Below are positions 12,429 through 23,279 of a DNA stretch of 64,000 bases, piece after piece. Source of the DNA: Ricinus communis (taxonomy: Eukaryota > Streptophyta > Magnoliopsida > Malpighiales > Euphorbiaceae). Position 1 is the first letter of the stretch, and every line of letters starts with the position of its first letter. The notes beneath the pieces are model-generated. The model was not told where the DNA came from. It did not search any database and was given only the letters and a program-made list of their open reading frames with translations. Where the stretch lies: the NCBI RefSeq assembly GCF_019578655.1, contig NC_063261.1, positions 16,730,216-16,794,215 on the forward strand. Reading direction: 5' to 3'. A program made the position numbers and the translations under genes.

Positions 12429-12430
12429 TA
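11762..12430. other. Intergenic, no gene seen
   Basis: AT-rich, without an ORF. An (AT)n tract lies at about 12397-12427. Confidence 0.55.
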
Positions 12431-12696
12431 TTTTTAAGACAGCGCTCAGTATATAAAAGTTTTTAGAGTGTATATTGGATGAATTTTTAGTCTACACGCG
12501 TAGGATAAATATTTGTGCTTTAATGATATCATATTAGATATTTATTGTGTCCAAGCTAACAAAAATTAGTGTGATATACTTTTGAGTGTGTATTGAGTTT
12601 TATTTATTTTATTTTATTGATTTACATAAATTTTAAAAAATTTATTTATATTTTTTGATTCAGTTTTGGATAAGTCTATTAATAATGAATACAAAA
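12431..12696 (+). repeat. Dispersed repeat R1, copy 1 (partner 22038-22302)
   Basis: About 265 bp shared with 22038-22302. It starts TTTTAAGACARCGCTYAGTR, includes GAGTTTTATTTATTTTRTTT followed by a block around TGATTTACATAAATTTTA, and ends near AATGAATACRAAA. Internal identity is moderate with indels. No coding content or termini were identified. It is probably a fragment of an unclassified transposon. Confidence 0.75.
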
Positions 12697-13690
12697 TTGT
12701 TATTTAACCTTTTTACAGATTTAAATGCTTAAAAAATTATTTATTTAGTTTGATATTATTTTTTATTTATCCAACTAGTTATTTTATTAAACGTTTATAC
12801 TTTTATGTATGTTCATATGATATTATTTCTCCTTTTTATAGACAAGCCCATCACATGTGTACTCTCCAAAGAAATAGCAAAGAAATTTAGAATTGCCTTT
12901 TATATTATTTAAGATCTTTTTAAAAGAATTAAGCAACTTCTAGGGTATGAAATTAATAATTTCTTTTTACCAATTGCATAAATAAAAATAAAAAAGAAAG
13001 GGTGGCTTGTCCATTTAACCAATCTTCATAAAAACTATATAAAATCATCTATTCAACTAAAACGAAATTTAAAATGATATTACCTAAAACATTCTTATAT
13101 GTACAAGTTGTGCAAATTTATATTATGGGATCAGACCCGAATCATAGACCATTATTAATTTTTACTAAGACTGGAAATTAATTATTCTTATAAATAATTA
13201 TAATACATTACTATATATTATCCTACTTACTAGAGAATTTCGTATTGTCAAAATATAAAAATGTTTAAAAAAGCTTATAAATGGTATTTATTTTAATAAT
13301 GATTGGTTTCAATAAGGCTTAATTCTCAAATTCGATTATTGTTAATGGACTTTGTAATATACTCATTTCGTTAATCACTTCTGAAATTAGAAAAACTAAT
13401 GATATTCTTGTGAGATTGAGTGACCAATTCTTAGTCTTATATAATTTTTGATATGTATCAATAATTTATAACATATAAAAATATATAATTTTGATATATA
13501 AACATAATGATAATATATAATTTTTACATTAATTGTAATTTTAATATTAATATATATAAATATAATTACTATACTAACAAAATAATTATTTATTTTCTTA
13601 ATTAAGTAATAATTCTAATACTAAAAAAGATCACATTAATAGTATTTTTATTATTAATTTATAAATAAATTAATATATTGGCTAATAAGA
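12697..13690. other. Intergenic, no gene seen
   Basis: Very AT-rich (long A/T runs, many stops in all frames). Nothing recognisable. Confidence 0.5.
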
Positions 13691-13699
13691 AAAAAGAAA

Positions 13700-13912
13700 A
13701 AGAAATTCTAAACTATTCGATTTGATTTTAATATTGTCAATTATGTTATATCAAATTTGTATTATATATTTAATTTGTTTCATATATATTATTTTATTTG
13801 GTTCAATAAATATAAATCTCTCATATTTGTTTCCTTTTTACTATTAACTGGTATGCTTCTCTTTTTCTTATTATAAGCTTGTAATTTGTATTCTCTAATA
13901 TGGTATCAGAAC
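13700..13912 (+). mobile_element. Relic of a copia 5' LTR end with primer site
   Basis: TGGTATCAGAAC at 13901-13912 is one base from the copia primer site. It is preceded by LTR-like sequence (AAGCTTGTAATTTGTATTCT), as at the ends of copia LTRs that contain the transcript R/U5 part. No gag follows; gene B begins about 375 bp later. This is a truncated remnant. Confidence 0.55.
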
Positions 13913-13991
13913 TTCTATGATAAAATAGTTCAGAGTTTGATTCTCAACTACTTCAAATACAATAGACATTTGTATTCATCTATTAAAAATA

Positions 13992-14128
13992 TAAAATTAT
14001 TTTTAAAATCTCATCTAACAACTTATTTTTTAAATTTTTATAAATTAATCTTCTTTGTTATCTTCATATTATTATTATTATTATTCTTCTTCTTCTAAAA
14101 TTATTTTTAAAATCTCATCTAACAACTT
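13992..14128 (+). repeat. Pair of perfect 33-bp direct repeats
   Basis: Positions 13992-14024 and 14096-14128 are identical over 33 bases (around AAATCTCATCTAACAACTT), 104 bp apart, with a TTA/TTC-rich tract between them. The origin is unclear; a replication-slippage duplication is likely. Confidence 0.8.
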
Positions 14129-14286
14129 TGAAAATGATAATCATAAATAACTTTAAAATGATGATCTGAATTCTTCTAAAAGATAAATATGTACACAGGA
14201 CCTTAATTTCATTCTAACAAAAACGAAAGCCACCTCAAATTCTTAAGGAAATAATATAATTATATATTGATGCAGGCTATCAACCA

Positions 14287-14743
14287 ATGCCTGTAGTTCC
14301 AGCCTTTTTAACAGCCGCAGTCAGCATCGCCTCCCTGGCTTACAACGCAGGCAAAGATGCGACTAAACACATCGGCAAAAAAATCAGATATTCCAAGAAT
14401 CTGAGGAGGAACTATAAGGCCTTGCACTGGGAAGCAGGCTATATCAGTGGTTTAAGCGCAAAGATTGGTCATGTGATTCATAAACGGGGACTGAAGTCCT
14501 TGAAAATTTACAGGAGATGGAATAGAAGTGTGTGGGAGGCAGTAGGCGAAGCGAAAACTCTGCAGGAAATATGAAGGCACAAGAAAATCTTGGGTCTTTC
14601 GGCGGGCAAAGCTCAGCAAAAAGATGGCAGAGTCGGTAGCAAAAGTTGAAAAGCTTGCAAAAAATGGCATAGAGATGGGCAAATTGCTATCATCAACTCA
14701 TGGCCACAAGAAAAGGCGGCAACACAAGAGAAAGAAAGGCTAA
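14287..14743 (+). pseudogene. Gene B: frameshifted NLR-type coiled-coil gene
   Basis: A paralogue of gene A. The start ATG at 14287 lies 11 bases after an acceptor-like ATTGATGCAG (ends 14275). The first part (95 codons) has a hydrophobic N-terminus, then AGKDATKHIGKKIRYSKNLR and WNRSVWEAVGEAKT. A frameshift near 14564, where copy C has two more bases (CTGTGCAGG against CTGCAGG), closes the frame at 14572-14574. The other frame continues to TAA 14741-14743 through SWVFRRAKLSKKM and a very basic tail rich in Lys, Arg and His. It is about 90% or more identical to copy C where both exist. Like A it stops before any NB-ARC. Functional only if the N-terminal fragment alone has a role. Confidence 0.75.
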
Positions 14744-15544
14744 AGACAAGAAACGATACACCCTCGTCCGCCTAGTGCAGATACAGATGCACAGATGCTT
14801 CTTCTTTGACATTCATGTGGATCCATATTTCGCAATTTCAGGTTGTTCAAACTTGAAAAGAAATTTATAATTGTTGTTTAAGAATTTTTTTTTAATTTTC
14901 TTTTAAACAAAAATAGGAATTTTCTAATCTTTTAATGTAATTTTGATAGGGGTTTTTTTTTTTTACGTTATTTTGCAAATTAAAATTAAAAATTGGAAGA
15001 AAATATATACAGCTATCATTTAAATATGTAAAAATGAAATATATTTTTAATAAAATTAAGTATGACCAATAGAGAATTTCCTTTGTATATACGTAAGGCA
15101 CTTTGGTTTAGCTTTAATTAGTTGGTCAAATTTAGTATATAAATTAGTGAGAAATATCGTTAATTATGTTTTTATAGAATTATTTTGATTTATAAGAGAT
15201 ATATTACTAGTTTTTTTTTTTAGAAAAAAGTTCATACTTCGTATACATTTCTTGATAAATACATATTATTAAAGTATTTCCGTGTTATCGAAAATCGCAT
15301 AGATGAAATGGTAAAAGTATTTTACTATTTTAAAACTCTTGAGAAAGTAGTTTGCAATCCATAAGAGTCCTATCTAGCATGCTCTAAATTAATTCTAGAT
15401 ATATATATATCGAAAAGAAAATACCTTTGTACTAGCGATAAAAATAAATGAATTGTAAGGGAAATATGTTCAAAACAATTTAGTCGGTCTGTGTTGGGCA
15501 ATTTTCGCAGTTATCTGCTATGGAATTTACTAAGAAACCTACCA
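14744..15544. other. Intergenic, no gene seen
   Basis: The 3' region of gene B and AT-rich DNA. ORFs here have no recognisable motif. Confidence 0.5.
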
Positions 15545-15890
15545 CGGCCAGAGAAGAATTAGACTTTTTCCTATTGCTACAATAATATTTAAGGAAAGCA
15601 AGTACAATCCTATTTAATCTGCTTTGTTTCCCAATCACATATGTATTTTATTGAGCTAGTGAGCAACCCTTTAACCTATTAACATTGAAATTATTAAAAT
15701 TAAACTCAATTACCTCAGCATAATGCGTATATATGCCATGTATTAGTGATGCATTTTCTTGTATGACAAAAGAACTAATAGAAAAGTAATTAAAATAATG
15801 TGTATGTAGAATCAAATTAGATAGTAAAAAGAAATTAAACAACTACCTTAATTAGTTTTTATTTTCTTTTATTCTTTCTCTTTTCTCTCC
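15545..15890 (+). repeat. Duplicated upstream block of gene C (partner 6920-7240)
   Basis: The second copy of the block upstream of gene A. It shares GAGCTAGTGAGCAA, CCTTTAACCTATTAACATTG and AACAACTACCTTAATT in the same order. It places gene C in the same duplicated unit as gene A. Confidence 0.85.
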
Positions 15891-16179
15891 AAATTTTTTT
15901 TAGAATTTTTTTTTATTTTGATGATTTATTTAACAATAAAAAGAAATATTTTACATCTTTTATGAGTTTATTAACAATTTCATTAACAATTTAACTCACG
16001 AATAAATTTATAAATCTATAAATGAGACAGATTGCTAGCTAACGAGCCAAGTATTAATGGATAAGTTTGAGTTTGATTAGTTAACACTAATGAGATTTTA
16101 TTAACGAGTTTGAAAGAAACTTTTACTAAATCAAGTTCCGAGTAATTTATGAGAGATTTGGTTTAGTTACTGTCCTATT

Positions 16180-16860
16180 CTTGGGTGGTGGAGTTACATC
16201 AATGGAGTATTTAATTATCTGAATTAAAATGCAGTTGATTTCAAGGCAGTAACACAGATAAAGAATCACCAAAACAATCAAGCTATATATAAAGACTTGC
16301 ACTCTAATCAACAAAACATCTGCTAAAGAAAATACCAACAACCCGATCAGCACAACAGGGCTAGTAACAACCACCCTACACAATCGTATTGCAGCATTAA
16401 GCACATAACCAGATAATTTTTAACTAAAGATTTTGCATTTTCTAGCAAGCCAAGATACCATCAGCCACCAATTCTTTAATCCTCCCAGACACGTTAGGCA
16501 TAGTATAGCAATCTCAACGTTAAAATTTACTGCATTTCGAGCAGACCAAATATAGTAAATGGATGTCGGAATTCAATCCTCCTAAACTCCATTTCCAGCA
16601 GTTTTCACAAAGTTGTATTGACACGATCTTGTTTCATTAATGATCTCACCCAGTAATCAGAAAATTTCCATCATCTAGATGTCTGGTAATCTTCTCATAC
16701 TTGTTCACCATCGTTTAGTTTAATTTTACTCTATCAAATATAGCTGTTTTTCGCTTCTTCATGCACTCATATTCGTCAAGCAAAGCCTTGGCCTCGATCC
16801 CAATCAAGCTCCTCTACTTGGGAGATTTTCTCTAGTTAAGGGGTTAAAAAGAATTATCAT
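16180..16860. other. Duplicated short block, then non-coding DNA with a possible LINE scrap
   Basis: About 16185-16245 repeats the stretch at about 8070-8150. Beyond it, the minus strand at about 16430-16700 has short frames (including YYIWSARNAVNF) that resemble the region after the zinc-binding domain of plant L1 elements. The frames are badly broken, so the LINE assignment is weak. Confidence 0.35.
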
Positions 16861-16944
16861 TTTAAGGTAAAATTGAACAAAACTCCATTTTTAGGGTAGT
16901 TATAAAAGTAATTCTCATTTTGGGTAGTTTTTGGAGGCTGGGGG

Positions 16945-16971
16945 CTGTCCACTAGTGTATCAGGCGGACAG
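16945..16971. repeat. CTGTCC-N15-GGACAG inverted-repeat module, copy 1
   Basis: CTGTCC (16945-16950) and GGACAG (16966-16971) are separated by exactly 15 bases. The same arms with the same 15-base spacer occur twice at 23410-23436 and 23487-23513. Another TGTCC follows at about 16979. It lies just before the broken left edge of gene C. Confidence 0.7.
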
Positions 16972-16989
16972 GGACCATGTCCACCATTA

Positions 16990-17052
16990 GGAGTAAGACC
17001 TTGCATTGGCAAGCAGGCTATATCAGTGGTTTAAGCACAAAGATGGATCATA
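16990..17052 (+). pseudogene. Gene C, 5' fragment (left of copia-2)
   Basis: The sequence from about 16993 (AAGACCTTGCATTGG) matches gene B codons around ALHWEAGYISGLSAKIGH and stops at the copia-2 insertion point. The upstream half of the gene, including the start, is missing; unrelated repeat DNA with the CTGTCC module abuts it. It continues at 21841. Confidence 0.85.
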
Positions 17053-17300
17053 AGTTAAAGCAGTAACATGACTGCTGCTGAAATCTCTCTATTTGAAGTA
17101 TTCAATATTGTTGCAAGTCTTCAGCAGCATTTCTCGCACCTCTAGTCATTAGTTGGTCCTAGTCTGTAGTACAAAATCAGCCATGTATATCTGGCATTTA
17201 TTCCTTATTTTTCTGATAAGTGATTTGTATTCTTTGCTAAACTTTCTGTGCAAGCCAATAAAAGCTGCCCTGTCAAATTCTGTTTCTGCATTTTCTATTT
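17053..17300 (+). repeat. 5' LTR of copia-2
   Basis: Starts AGTTAAAGCAGTAACATGAC and ends GCATTTTCTATTT against the primer site. The expected TG start is not seen in either LTR. It lacks a short AT-rich stretch present in the 3' copy after TTCTTTGCTAA. Confidence 0.9.
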
Positions 17301-17312
17301 TGGTATCAGAGC
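17301..17312 (+). promoter_or_regulatory. Primer binding site of copia-2 (tRNA-iMet)
   Basis: TGGTATCAGAGC directly follows the 5' LTR. Confidence 0.93.
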
Positions 17313-17356
17313 TTCTTTTTGGGCAATTTTTTCTTAACCAAAAAAAAAAATCAACC

Positions 17357-18394
17357 ATGACTACTCTTGGAACTCCAAGCTCAAGTGAGCCACATATTTT
17401 ATCCAGCCAACAAAATATAAGCTTACCCACTCAATACAACCCAATCAAACTTGATCGCACAAATTATCTCATATGGGAAACAGTGATTATGCCAATCATC
17501 AAAGGCCACAAACTAGATGGCTATGTCCTTGGCGCCAAGTTATGCCCTCCAGAATTCATGCCAAGAACAACACCAGGGAGTACAGTTAAAATACCAAATC
17601 TAGAGTATGAAGAGTGGCTTTCAAATGATCAATTGCTCTTGGAATGGCTATACAACACCATGAGTTTAGATATAGCTTCCCAACTAATGCCAAGATCAAC
17701 ATCAAAGGAGTTATGGGATGCAACAAAAGAATTATCAGGTGCGCATACAAGGGCAAGAATTGTCTACTACAAAGCTGAATTACAAAAAATAAGGAAAGGA
17801 GGAATGAAGATGGAGGAATACTTAACAACCATGAAAGCCATTACTGACAACCTTTCTTTGGCAGGTAATCCAATACCTTTATTTGAATTGATTATCCAAA
17901 TTTTGAGCGGTCTTGATACAGAATACACTCCAATTGTCACTGTTCTTATTGACAAAGAGTCAGTATCTTGGATTGAGCTGCAAATGAACCTGTTAACATA
18001 TGAAAGTCAACTAGAATAGCTTAATACCTATCAAATATATGGTATTAACTTGAATCCTGCTACTGCTCACTTTGTGGCCAGCAACACCAACAACAGGTCA
18101 TGTAATTCCAATAATGGCAGAGGGCAAAATCGATCGAATTACAGAGGCACAAGAGGCAGATTTCGTGGAAGAGGAAGCAGAAGCAATGGAAATAAAATCT
18201 TGTGCCAACTTTGTGATAAAGGAGGGCACGCTGCCTCCATCTGCTGGAACAGGTTTGATCGTAATTTCTTAGGAAACTCCTCAAATCAGCAATCAAATGC
18301 CCCGATGGCTACTTCTGAAATAGTTGAAGATCCATCGTGGTATGTAGACACTAGAGCAAGCCACCATGTGACCAACAACGCACAAAATTTATAG
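17357..18394 (+). pseudogene. Copia-2 gag with zinc knuckle and protease start
   Basis: ATG 17357 opens a 221-codon gag frame (copia type; YNPIKLDRTNYLIWETVIMP near the start) ending at TAG 18017. The same frame resumes after the stop through an Arg/Gly-rich basic stretch and a CCHC knuckle, CQLCDKGGHAASIC. It then reaches a protease-like WYVDTRASHHVTNN, where the usual DSGA is DTRA, before TAG at 18392-18394. One stop separates gag from the knuckle, so decay is lighter than in copia-1. Confidence 0.9.
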
Positions 18395-18478
18395 CACAAG
18401 CAAGATTATAATGGTAAGAACTCTCTTGTTGTTGGTGATGGAAGCAAGCTTGGCATTAATCATATAGGCAACACTAAA

Positions 18479-21400
18479 TTGACTGCAAAATGGAATGATT
18501 TATCTCTTAATAATGTGTTGTGTGTTCCTAAAATTACTAAAAATCTGTTAAGTGTATCTCAGTTGGTGACTGATAACAAAGTGAACACCACATTTGACTA
18601 TTCTAGTTGTTTTGTGAAGGACAAGCTAACAGGGCAGGTGATGCTTAAAGAGAAGCTTGAAGATGGTTTATACAAGATTGAAGCTGCTCCTTCCTCAATT
18701 AAGTTTAGTCGTCCAAAAATAAATTCTAGAGTCATTTCTTTTTCGTCCAATTTATCAAGTTAGAGTCTTGTTTGAATTCATTAAGTCCTTCAAATGAGGA
18801 TGAGTGGCATATGAAGTTAGGTCATCCATCCAAAAGAGTTTTATTTCAAGTTCTAAAAGAATGTAGTCCTGATTCTACCATTAATAACGTCAACTTTTGT
18901 GATGCTTGTCAGTTTGAAAAATCACATGCCTTACCTTTTAAGAATTCTCATTCTCAAGCAAAAAATGTTCTTGATTTAATTCATGCTGCCCTTTGGGGAC
19001 CAGCACCATTACTTTTTCAACATCTCGGTATCGGTTTTACATACATTTTATTGATGGTTTTAGTCGTTTTACTTGGATTTATCCTCTTAAAATTAAAAGT
19101 GATGCTGTACAAGCTTTTAATCATTTCAAAGAACTTGTTGAAAACCAGTTTGGCACCAAGATAAAATAACTTTACTCTGATTGTGGAACCGAGTACTTAT
19201 CTTTCACACAAATAGTTCAAAAATCAGGAATTATTTTCAAACACACATGTCCATATACTTCAGTTCAAAATGGTAGAGCAGAAAGAAAACACAGGCATAT
19301 TGTTGAAATGGACTTAACCCTTTTAGCTAAAGCCAAAATGCTATTAAAATACTGGTGGCAAGCTTTCGAAAGTGTTGTTTATCTAATCAACAGATTACCA
19401 ACTCCTATTTTTTCGTGACATTTCACCAATACAAAAGCTGTTTGATAGGGTTTCAGTCTACTCTTTTTTGAAAATTTTTGGTTGTAGTTGTTTTCCATGT
19501 CTTAGACCATATCAAAACCATAAATTTCAATTTCATTCCACTAAATGTGTGTTTCTAGGATATAGTGAATTATTCAAAGGATATAAATGTCTCAGCTCTA
19601 CTGGAAAAATTTATATTTCAAGGCATGTAATCTTTAATGAAAAGTAATTTCCTTTTGCTAATGGTTTTCTTAATACAAAAAATGTGCATTCTCCTATTCT
19701 CATTTCTTCACCACCTTCATGGCACACAATGTCAAATGATATGAGTAATTATGCAGCTTCCTCTAGTATAGATCATCACCAGACTTCTCCAACAGTATCA
19801 CTAAGTTCTGAAAGCTCTACTTCAAATTCACCAAGAGAGCCAATGCAAGTTGATGCTACCATAGACTCTAGAATTGATGCTCCTTTCCACCTGAAAATTT
19901 CATTGAAAATGAGAGACAGGAAAATAGTGGAACAACTCGGTCAAATGAACACCCAATGGTGACAAGAGGAAAAAGTGGCATTTTCAAGCCAAAACTGCCA
20001 TTCACTGGTCTTTCCGAAGTTGCTGATGATCTCAACACAATGGAGCCTCTCAGTGTGTCAGCCTTACTACGGAATACTAATTGGAAAAAGGCAATGCAGG
20101 CCGAGTATCAAGCTCTTGTTTAGAATAAAACATGGTGCTTAGTCCCTCCATCTCCTAAGCATTCATTGGTAAGAAGTAAATGGGTTTTCAAGTTAAAATA
20201 CAGCCCAAGTGGAAGCATTAATCACTATAAGGCGACATTGGTAGCAAAAGGTTTCCATCAAACTTCTGGAGTTGATTTTTTTAAGACATTCAGCCCTGTC
20301 ATTAAGCCTACAACGATAAGAATTGTGTTGACTCTTGCTGTCTCAAAAGGATGGAAAGTTCGCCAACTAGATATAAATAATGCTTTTCTCAATGGGTTGC
20401 TGACTGAGGACGTGTATATGGTGCAATCAGAGGGCTTCATTGATACTGCAAAATAAATTATGTGTGTATGCTTGACAAGGCCATTTATGGGCTCAAACAA
20501 GCTCCACGAGCTTGGTTTGATAGGCTCAAAAACACATTGGTAGATTGGGGTTTTAGTCATTCCAAATGTGATACATCTCTCTTCTTCTTCAGGTCTCACA
20601 ACAAAGTCTTATTTCTTCATGTTTATGTTGACAACATTTTGATTATAGGAAATGACAAAGAACTTGTGCAAGCCTTTATTCACAAGCTAAATAAGGTCTT
20701 TGCTCTAAAAGACATAGGGTCTCTACATCATTTCCTTGGTATTGAAGTCTACAGAGATAAGACAGGAATGTGTCTCACACAATCAAGGTACATTTAAGAA
20801 TTGTTAAAGAAAGCTGAGATGGGAAATGCGAAAGCTTGCTCAACACCACTTGCTGCTAGGAAAAGTTTGTCTAAAGAAGAGGGAGAAGTCATGAGGAATC
20901 CAACTTCTTATAGACAAATTTTAGGAGCCCTTCAGTATCTCACACACACTCGGCAATAGCATATGCTGTCAACAAGTTAAGCCAATTTCTTCAGCAACCA
21001 ACTTTGATTCATTGGCAAGCAGTTAAAAGAGTTCTTCATTATCTAAGTGGAACTGTTTCGATTGGGCTACATATCAAATACAATGACAGACTTGGCTTAA
21101 GTGGATTCTCTGATGCTGATTGGGCAAGTTGCCCAGATGATCGCCATTCTGTTGCAGGCTATTGTGTTTATTTTGGTGACACCTTGATTTCATGGTCTTC
21201 TAAGAAACAACATGTTGTAGCCAGGTCAAGCACTGAGTCTGAATATAGGGCCTTAGTGAATCTTGCTATAGAGATGTCTTGGATCATTTCACTTCTCAAA
21301 GAATTTTCATTTCCTCGGCCATCTAAACCAATCATGTGGGTTGATAACTTAAGTGCTGCTGCTCTCGCATCCAATCCTGTGCACCATGCACAAACAAAGT

Positions 21401-21600
21401 ATATTGAGATAGATGTTCATTTTGTTAGGGACATGGTCTTGAGAAAAGATATGGAAATTCGATATGTTCAATCACATGATCAGATAGCTTATTATCTTAC
21501 GAAGGCATTGACAAATTCTCGATTTCAGTTCTTGCGTGACAAACGCGGCATGGTTGATTCACCCCTTCGTTTGAGAGGGAGAGTTAAAGCAGTAACATGA
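18479..21600 (+). pseudogene. Copia-2 pol relic (integrase, RT, RNase H)
   Basis: The integrase zinc module is readable (MKLGHPSKRV then FCDACQFEKSH), but the core reads HAALWGP where HxDLWGP is expected. RT runs from 20166 through SKWVFKLKYSPSG. Its catalytic box is YVDN (near 20625-20640) in place of YVDD. The last frame, 21004-21600, is open for 198 codons and covers the RNase H domain (FSDADWASCPDD, SSTESEYRAL). Stops at about 20457, 20797 and 20957 plus frameshifts split the rest. Confidence 0.9.
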
Positions 21601-21840
21601 CTGCCGCTGAAATCTCTCTATTTGAAGTGTTCAATATTGTTACAAGTCTTCAGCAGCATTTCTTGCACCTGTAGTCATTAATTGGTCCTAGTTTGTAGCC
21701 CAAAATCAGCCATGTATATCTGGCATTTATTCCTTATTTTCTGATAAGTGGTTTGTATTCTTTGCTAATATATTGAATGAAGTTTCTGTGCAAGCCAATA
21801 AAAGCTACACTGTCAAATTTTGTTTCTGCATTTTCTATTT
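21582..21840 (+). repeat. 3' LTR of copia-2
   Basis: Matches 17053-17300 with about a dozen substitutions. Gene C sequence resumes on the next base. Confidence 0.92.
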
Positions 21841-22010
21841 TCATGTGATTCATAAACGGGGAATGAAGTCCTTGAAAATTTACAGGAGATGGAATAGAAG
21901 TGTGTGGGAAGCAGAAGGCGAAGCAAAAAGTCTGTGCAGGTAATATGAAGGCCCAAAAGTATCTTGGTTCTTTAGGCGGGAAAAGCTCAGCAAAAAGATG
22001 GCAGAACTTG
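21841..22010 (+). pseudogene. Gene C, 3' fragment (right of copia-2)
   Basis: Resumes with CATGTGATTCATAAACGGGG, identical to gene B over that stretch, and follows it through the WNRSVWEAEGEAKS region. Copy C keeps CTGTGCAGG, so it lacks the frameshift of B, but the next codon is TAA where B has AAA. Homology ends near AAGATGGCAGAACTTGGATG; repeat R1 follows shortly after. C was thus truncated on both sides as well as split. Confidence 0.87.
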
Positions 22011-22037
22011 GATGGCTGGTGTTATATATTTATATAT

Positions 22038-22302
22038 CTTTTAAGACAACGCTTAGTGTGCGGATGCCTTTAATGTGTATACTATGTAGACTTTTAGTTT
22101 AGAGCCATGTACAAAAATTTGCATTTTAGTGCTGTCAGATTAATTGCGCCGAAGCTGCCAGAGATCTACAAGATACATTTTTTAGGGTGTAATTGAGTTT
22201 TATTTATTTTGTTTTGTTGATTTACATAAATTTTAGAATTTTTATTTATGTTTCTTAACTCAGATTTTCACGTAGACTTTTTATTGACAATGAATACGAA
22301 AA
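22038..22302 (+). repeat. Dispersed repeat R1, copy 2 (partner 12431-12696)
   Basis: See the 12431 copy. Here it lies just after the broken end of gene C, so R1 may have taken part in the rearrangement that truncated C. Confidence 0.75.
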
Positions 22303-22489
22303 GAGAGCAGTCTCATTCCACAGCGAGGGACTCGCCAAAGGGTCCCGTTCTCACCCTTTCTGTTCTTATTTTGCGTGGAAGGGAGAGAATTGGAGGTATA
22401 AAGCTTGGTAGAAATGTGTTGCACATTTGCTCTTTGTATAGCTTTCTATTATGCCAAGCTTCATTTGCAGAATTTCTATTTTATTAGAC

Positions 22490-23265
22490 GGACCTTGAAA
22501 GATTATTCAAAGGCTTCGGGTTAGGTTGTTAACTATGAGAATTCTGAAGTTTGCTTTGGGGCTGAGGTGAATGATTGTTAATCAGATTTTCTTGCGAGTT
22601 ACCTAGAAGGTCAGAAAGTTGAGTGTCATAAGAAATACTTAGGTATGCTGGTTTTAGTGGGAAGAAAAAGAGTTTATGTGTTCAAGTATATTAAGTAGAT
22701 GGTTTAATAAACAGTCTAATCATGGAAAGGGATCTGCTGGGAAGGAGGTTTTGATCAAGTGGGTGGCTTAGTTAATACCTACTTATGTCATGGGTTGTTT
22801 CCACATTCTAAAGGGTATTACTCATAGCACTTTCAAACTTCTGGTAGGGATAAAGTGCTAAGAAAAGAAAAAATTCATTGGAGTAAATAGGAAACACTGT
22901 GTGAGAACAAATGTTAGGGAAAAACTTTCTGTAGAGGGGGACTTGGGTTTAAGGATTTAAAGTCTTCCAATACGGTTTTGTTGGTTAAACAATATTAGAG
23001 AATACTCCAATCTCTAGAGTGTTTAAAGCATCATTAATTGTACATTGTTGGAGGCGCAAATGATAGCAAACTCTTCCTTCTTATGGCATAGCTTGATGTG
23101 GAGTAAAGAAATACTTACCATTGGTTTTCTCTGGCGTATTGGTGATGGTTCGAGGGTGAATCTTTTATGGCAGATGGATTCCAATAAGGACATCATTCGA
23201 CCTTTCGAGGCAACATTATTATCGTCAGATACATGTGTTAAGGAGTTACTCGGGCTTTTTCTTTA
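22490..23265 (+). pseudogene. L1-like LINE reverse transcriptase relic, part 1
   Basis: Broken frames match the C-terminal half of plant L1 reverse transcriptase in the right order: ECHKKYLGMLVLVGRK (near 22630), a GLGFKDL block (near 22940), ANSSFLWHSLMWSKE (from about 23066), then FLWRIGDGSRVNLLW. Several stops interrupt it. It continues after an insertion at about 24255. Confidence 0.82.
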
Positions 23266-23279
23266 GTTAGGGCATTTAC

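Larger units (their letters stand above)
17053..21840 (+). mobile_element. Copia-2: full-length but dead Ty1/copia inserted in gene C
   Basis: The 5' LTR (17053-17300) abuts the primer site TGGTATCAGAGC, and the 3' LTR (21582-21840) follows the purine tract TTGAGAGGGAG. The flanks are TCATA (17048-17052) and TCATG (21841-21845), a 5-bp target duplication with one mismatch. Both sides read directly into gene C sequence, which gene B carries uninterrupted. The LTRs differ at about a dozen positions plus one indel. Gene order is that of copia. Stops and active-site losses make it non-autonomous. Confidence 0.94.

Noticed and set aside
13901..13929. tRNA-like phrase (TGGTATCAGAAC then TTTGATTCTCAAC)
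   Set aside because: No cloverleaf can be drawn; it is better explained as a copia primer site and leader.
16147..16404. 85-codon minus-strand ORF with hydrophobic residues
   Set aside because: It overlaps a duplicated non-coding block and scraps of LINE-like frames. No conserved domain or start context.
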